Source: Rhynchospora pubera (taxonomy: Eukaryota; Streptophyta; Magnoliopsida; Poales; Cyperaceae). Taken from it: DNA of 64,000 bases. Location: positions 73,425,676 to 73,489,675 of the forward strand of contig CM051460.1 in the NCBI GenBank assembly GCA_028095005.1, read 5' to 3'. Shown here one piece after another: positions 58,765 to 64,000 of the stretch. Positions within the stretch are counted from its first letter, which is position 1; each line of letters opens with the position of its first letter. The position numbers and the translations under genes are program-made. The notes under the pieces are model-generated. The model did no database searches. It saw only the letters and a list, made by a program, of their open reading frames with translations, and was not told the DNA's origin.

Positions 58765-61700
58765 TGTCGCGGCTTTTTCGTCATTCCCTCGAAGAATGGA
58801 ATTTGGGCTTCCTCGAGAAATGGGAACATAGCCTTGGATTCACCCCCCTTAAGGTCCGATCTCCGTTCGAGTATCTCTTAGCGACAAGAGAACCAAAACA
58901 CGAGTCGCTTCTTAAAGAGGTTTGTTGATTTCGTGGGTCCTTTCTTTCCAGTAGGCGCAAGCCCCTACTGTTAATTACCCCGTGATCGCTCACGAGAACC
59001 TCTGATTAAGGGATCTGAAGAATTATATGTAAAGGCTAGGGAATCGTTTGTTTCATGTTTATTTTGGGTTTATTTCTTTTGGTTTGAACCGGACTCGATT
59101 GGTGTGCCAGACTCAGTTGACGGGACCCAATTGAGAACATTTTGATCTGCTGAAGAGTTTTCGTTCTTGAAATGGAGAGGTTTCGGTTTTGTCTTTGGGC
59201 TTCGTGTTCGGACTTTTAATTTCTTGAGTTTCTCTTTGGATTTTATCATTTTCACAATTTCCTTTTATTTTTATTTTTTAATTTTAGACTTTTAAAATAT
59301 CTTTTTATATATCTAATCATGTTTATTTTCTTAAATACTTGATATTTAATGTATTTCTTTTAAAATTTCAACATTCATCTTTAAAACAAATTAGAAAAGT
59401 TTAATTAAGTTTTGAAATCATTTTGGAATTTTATAAAATTGATTTAACATCATTTTAGAATTTTATAAAATTTATTTAATATTGAAAATACTTCAAAAGT
59501 AGAAAAGACCAATAATTTGACAGATTTTTAGATCAAAATATTAGTAGATTTGGTTTATTTGGATTTTTATAAATTTTTGGATATTTTATTTGAATTTTTC
59601 TGAGTTTCCTACTATTTTTAATGAATTTTTGAAGTTTTCTGTTTATTTGTAATTTTCTTATTGGACCACGTGTGCGCAGGGGCTGAGTTGGCAACTGACT
59701 GGGTCTGACTGTGTTTGGCGTCGCTTGCTGACGTGGCATTTATTATTTTAATTATTTTAAATCGATTTGTTTTGGTGTAACGAGTCACTGTCGTGTCAGT
59801 GAGCCGCCACACAAAGTTTGTCCGCAGAAAATCCATCACAACACGGATTTGAATCCGTCTTCTCCGATTGAAGATGGACTTTTGCAATTCAGTCCCTGGA
59901 AGTTCTCCGATGAAATTGCCATGCTTTCGGCCACCGTTGCAGCCAATTTTGGGTTCGTTGGAATCGTGAGTTTGAGGAGATCACAGAGATGCCATCAGTC
60001 GAGATTATGGAGCTTTGTACCGCCTTGTAGAGCTTGAGAGTGTTCGGCCCACCATTAATGGCGCTTGAGATTTTCTACTTTCTTTTCTTTGCCAGAGATA
60101 GGTTAGAATCATCCATGGAAGTGTTAAGGAGATAATTGTGAAGTCAATTTGGCCTGGGAACACTTTTAAGTAGGTGATCTGAACTGAGCCGCTTCGCCTT
60201 GTTTTTGGTCTGAACTGTCCTCTGGCAGTGGGACCCCACTAAGCCATCTTTTTGTACCAGAAACGATTCAAATATCTTCAGGACACTCATTTTAGTTTTT
60301 CAATGCATTTAATTTGACTTGAGGCTTCACAATTTGGTGTGAGAGCCAAAGGGGACAGATTTGCACATTTGTTTCAATTTGGATTTTTGCATGTAAGTGA
60401 AATTGCAGCAAATGGATTTGATTCAATGCTCAATTTAGATCCTTTTAACTTTGTTTTATATGTTTAAATCAATGCAGGCAATAAGAACAGCTCAATTAAC
60501 ATACTTCTCAATGTACAGTTTTCATTTTTACTTATCTTTAGCACTTTTTTAGGGAATTCCTGTTTGAGTTACTCGGATGCAAGGGAAACGAGTTGCACAG
60601 TTCACAATGAGTCACAGAGAATGTACTTCACTAATTCAAAGCCCTTTTTTTTTTTTTTTACAGAAAGAAACACACTCATGTAATATTTTGCCTTTTATCA
60701 TATACTTGTATATTTATTCAAAATTTCTAAGAATTTGCATAAATGAACTTTAACATGTTTATGAATTTTCTATGTGAGTCCTTTTACAGGAAAGTCCAAT
60801 GTTTTGACAAAATGACAATTTATTTAAAGAATACCCATGCTACTTTAGTAAACTCGTATAAAATCATAGAAATTCACAAAAATAGAAAATCTTGTTCCTA
60901 GCAGTTCATGAGGTCCTACTCTTGCTGTTCATATGCCTTTTTATATTTTTGTGCTAATAAAACCTTGTATTTTCATTTATTCCATTTCTGGCCAGATTTT
61001 GTATGACACCTATTTTCTCACCAAAGCATGGCATAACTTAATTTAGTGTATACTCAATTAAATACATGACAAGCATGATCTGACATGCTCATCATATATT
61101 TAATCCAAGTAAACACTTCTCAACTAAGGACCCCAAAGCTGAGCTAAGGAGTAGCTTAGATGAGTTCATCCCAATTACATCTTTCATGCGCTGTGCGCAG
61201 TCAGATTGTAATTGGGGTAATTGATTACATCTCATGTTTCACTGGATTGATCTCCTCATGCGCTGGGCGCAATTGAAGCTCAATCCAGATTTTTACTATC
61301 TCAATTTGCAAACAAACGATGCTACAAGAACTGAATTAAAACCCTCAAATAGATCAGAACAATTTCTTTTGATTCGGAGACAATTTACAAACAGTGGCTA
61401 TTTGATTTCACCTTCTCTTTCTCTCTTTTCAAGTGTTTGATGAAATGCTCTCTTACAATTTCTCTCTGTCTAGCCTAATTTCAATAATCTAACCCTATGC
61501 CAAGCTTACGGCTGCTCTTCTCCTTTTTTTCCTCTCTCTCTCTTCGGATTGGAGGTATTTATATAGGTCTGAATCTAGGGCAACGCCTTTGAGCCCGGCT
61601 TAATCCTTGCCCTCAAATTTCCATCAACGACTGAGATCCAGCTGCGCTAGGGCATTGGTTTTGGAAAACCATGGGCGAGGGCTACTGGTTTTGCGCCTGT

Positions 61701-62488
61701 GGCGCTGGAGGAGGCCACGTCGTCGTGCCTTTCAATTTCACCCGGCGTCTGACGGTAAATTCGGGCTTTCATCTTCTGTTTCTTTTTTACTCTGGGGAAG
61801 ACGACCCTTACAGGTGGGCCCTGCCTGTAAGGCTTAATTAGAGAGGGAGAGATGCGTGCATTTGTTTCACCGTGAGCCAATGGAGCCAGGGAAGGGGTGT
61901 AAAGCTATTGGTGCATGAGCCAAGACCATCCAATGATTCAGACGCTATGGTAATTTTAACCAAGGGGGCAGCGACATCATTTGTCCCCCCCTGGGATCCT
62001 CTGCAGTGGTATGCACGCGCCAGGGGCTTTTCATTTTTTCTGGGATTTTCTGGGATTTCCATTTGATTTTCATTGATTTAACATTTATTCTTCAATGCTG
62101 ACCCAAAATAAATTCTTTCAAGGCCTTCCCTTGGGTATTTATGGATGAAATTTTATGGGTAAGTTTAGAAAAATATAAGGAATCTAATGGTTCAACTGGT
62201 TTTGCAAAATTCCTTATGGATTTATTTTGATAATTTTATGAAGTTTTTAGGTTTGTTTGCAAAATTTGGCATTTGTGTGGGCATTTCTGGGGTTTAAAAA
62301 TTATGATAATTCACCATAATTCTCAAGGGATTTTTGGGTATTTTTTGGTGATTTTTGGAGTTTGTTTAGTATTTTTGGTAACTTGGTTTTGAGTTTTGGC
62401 TGTTTGACTTCTGGCTTTCGCAATTTGGTTTTGTCTTGAAGTTGTATTTTGTACTTTGGTTTTCAGGGATTAATTTTTAGGGTCAACA
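58765..62488 (-). repeat. 5' LTR of element C
   Basis: Differs from the left LTR by one extra T near 58803, a T-run change near 60645 and single-base changes near 58863, 59704, 61981 and 62168. Confidence 0.95.
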
Positions 62489-62493
62489 AGTAC

Positions 62494-62980
62494 AAATTGG
62501 TATGCTTTTGAATGTTGTTCTCTGACTTTGTGTGATGAATTGTATTAACCCTCTGACTTTTTTATTGTTATTATGTTGCATCTATGTGTTAGCCATAAAC
62601 TAGTTCTAGTTCCAATATTTTGCTAGAACTATCTCTTTGGTTGAACAAGCTAGTTCACTAGCGTACCAAACAAGCTAGTTCTCTATATTGCATTGTTCAT
62701 CAAATGCATCGGTCATTTTCGTATTGGCACATCCTACTAGTTTAGTCCTGTAAAAGTTTCAATAACTTTTAATGAACATTTAATTTAAATTTTGACGGTA
62801 GAAAATATTGTTGTTATTAGGTCAGAATCATAGCGACACGAAGAAAGCACTCACATCCTTAGATAATTGAATATATATATCTGAAGAAATGAGTCTCTAA
62901 AGTATTTGCGGATGGTTGTCCTTGCACTTATATTTCAAAAACGGAACTCTGTTTCAAAAGGCAAAATCGGATATAAACCA
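62494..62980. other. Flank right of element C
   Basis: Non-coding. GAACTAG/CTAGTTC words near 62600-62680 match those before element C, consistent with one interrupted stretch. No gene seen. Confidence 0.4.
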
Positions 62981-63568
62981 TAGGGCTGTCAATGGGTACG
63001 GTACGGTACGGTAGAAGGTATTTTCATTACCGTACCCGTTAAAATTTTCTTTACCCGTACCCTACCCGTACCCGTTAAAAATAGCTTTACCCGTACCTTA
63101 TCCGTACCCGTTAAGAATTAACAGTACGGGTACGGTAACGGTAAAAAATGAATATAATAATAATAAAATTTGTACACTCTGTATAAATAAATTATATCAA
63201 TAAGTATATTAATAAAGTGCAACAATGGTGGCGAATATTTTAGGTTTATGCTTTTTTATTTTTTCGTACACTGAATGGAAAGAATTATAAATCTTAAATA
63301 AAATCTAGCAATATTTTTTTACCAATCATGCAATATAAGATGCCATATGTATCATGTAATTGTATCTTTTTAATTATGGCAATTACCCGTTATGAAAACG
63401 GTACGAAATAACTTTTACCCGTACCCGTACCCGTTAAATTAACGAAAAAATTTCCTTACCCGTACCCGTACCCGTTAACTTAACGAAAATAAAACTTTAC
63501 CCATACCCGTCTTATACGGTACGGTACGAATTGGGTAAACGGGTAAACAGGTTTCATTGACAGCCCTA
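62981..63568. mobile_element. hAT-type MITE with TACCCG repeats
   Basis: Terminal inverted repeats TAGGGCTGTCAATGGGTA and its near complement ending TTGACAGCCCTA, flanked by a perfect 8-bp duplication ATAAACCA (62973-62980 and 63569-63576). Eight-base duplications mark hAT elements. Both sides hold many TACCCGTACCCGTT / GGTACGGTACGG words. No transposase. Confidence 0.92.
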
Positions 63569-63576
63569 ATAAACCA

Positions 63577-64000
63577 TTGTAATCTTTGAAATAGGATATA
63601 AACCCTCTAATTTTTAGATACAAAAAATCAACATTCTCTTTAATGTTCCTTTGTTTTTTCCTTGTTTCTTTGTTTATTTTTTGAACAAAGTACATGACAG
63701 ATATAGTTGAATCAGGACATCAGGTTAATACCAACTCGGCAAATACGCCACAAAATAACCGTCGCATAACATTGCGGTGATGATCCTGAATTTCCCCTCA
63801 GGTGCTTTGAGCAACCGTTTTTATGCTTGGAGCAAAAATATAGTGTGGACAAATATGTCCTCAATGTCAATGAACTTTCCTAATCAACTTTTCTATAAAA
63901 ACTAGATCCTTCAGCAACATGTCTACAAATCAAGATGGAAAAATAAAATATTGTGTCAAATTTGAAGCATATTATCGTTTTATGTGGTTTTTTAATATCA
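63577..64000. other. Right end of the window, no feature recognised
   Basis: AT-rich, no open frame with recognisable coding character on either strand. Confidence 0.5.

Larger units (their letters stand above)
50906..62488 (-). mobile_element. Element C: 11.6-kb LARD-like LTR retrotransposon
   Basis: LTRs of 3723 and 3724 bp (50906-54628, 58765-62488), TG...CA ends, target duplication AGTAC at 50901-50905 and 62489-62493. Orientation comes from the primer-binding site at 58740-58757 and a polypurine tract (GGTGGGGGGCATT on the minus strand) at 54629-54641. I noticed only about six differences between the LTRs, so insertion is very recent. The 4.1-kb interior has no gag or pol. The large LTR, the non-coding interior and a primer site of the type I associate with Tat-lineage Gypsy elements fit a LARD moved by a Gypsy partner. 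Confidence 0.93.

Noticed and set aside
1..64000. tRNA, rRNA or snoRNA genes
   Set aside because: I looked for tRNA T-arm/acceptor patterns; the only tRNA-like 3' ends are the primer-binding sites of the LTR elements. A tRNAscan-SE run would settle it.

Overview
This is nuclear DNA of a flowering plant, most likely a eudicot or another non-grass angiosperm. The genes have many short AT-rich introns with GT-AG borders. Coding GC is moderate. The intergenic space is dominated by plant LTR retrotransposons, Mutator-like elements (MULEs) and MITEs. No bacterial operons, RNA genes or organelle inserts were found. The species cannot be named from the sequence.

Layout. (1) 0.3-12.2 kb is a compact gene island with three conserved housekeeping genes, all on the minus strand: pICln (spliceosome/PRMT5 assembly chaperone, C-terminus off the left edge), a maspardin-like alpha/beta hydrolase, and a mitochondrial ICT1-type peptidyl-tRNA hydrolase with an intact GGQ motif. 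(2) 12.4-14.2 kb holds a small MULE with long, palindrome-studded inverted repeats, then a foldback MITE. (3) 14.28-29.46 kb is a minus-strand Copia element (TSD AGACT). It has no recognisable gag but carries a leader full of small hairpins. Its reverse transcriptase is split by a 9.6-kb LTR element (element A, TSD GATTG). (4) 29.5-38.6 kb is a patchwork: an orphan C-terminal exon, a complete 3.0-kb MULE with a perfect 9-bp TSD, decayed ABCF and LRR-kinase exons, and a second, frame-broken MULE transposase on the minus strand. (5) 39.5-50.8 kb is a plus-strand gene with a DUF6598-like domain. Its first intron is swollen to 10.1 kb by a 9.7-kb LTR element (element B, TSD AAACT), a sister of element A. 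(6) 50.9-62.5 kb, just past that gene's stop, is an 11.6-kb LARD-like element (element C, TSD AGTAC) with 3.72-kb LTRs and a non-coding interior. That interior holds a 39-bp tandem array, a 1.25-kb polypyrimidine tract with regular hairpins, and five copies of the primer-binding site. (7) 62.98-63.57 kb is a hAT-type MITE with an 8-bp TSD.

How it fits together. The host genes have general cellular roles and do not form a pathway. The accessory half is a record of recent retrotransposition: four LTR elements, all transcribed from the minus strand, all with matching 5-bp TSDs and nearly identical LTR pairs. None looks able to encode its own mobility. A and B share the same decayed Copia pol, and C has no pol at all, so movement in trans by other elements is the natural reading. 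The best leads for something new are the RNA-structural features of these non-autonomous elements: covarying hairpin arrays, paired hairpins in the LTR, and the repeated primer-binding site.
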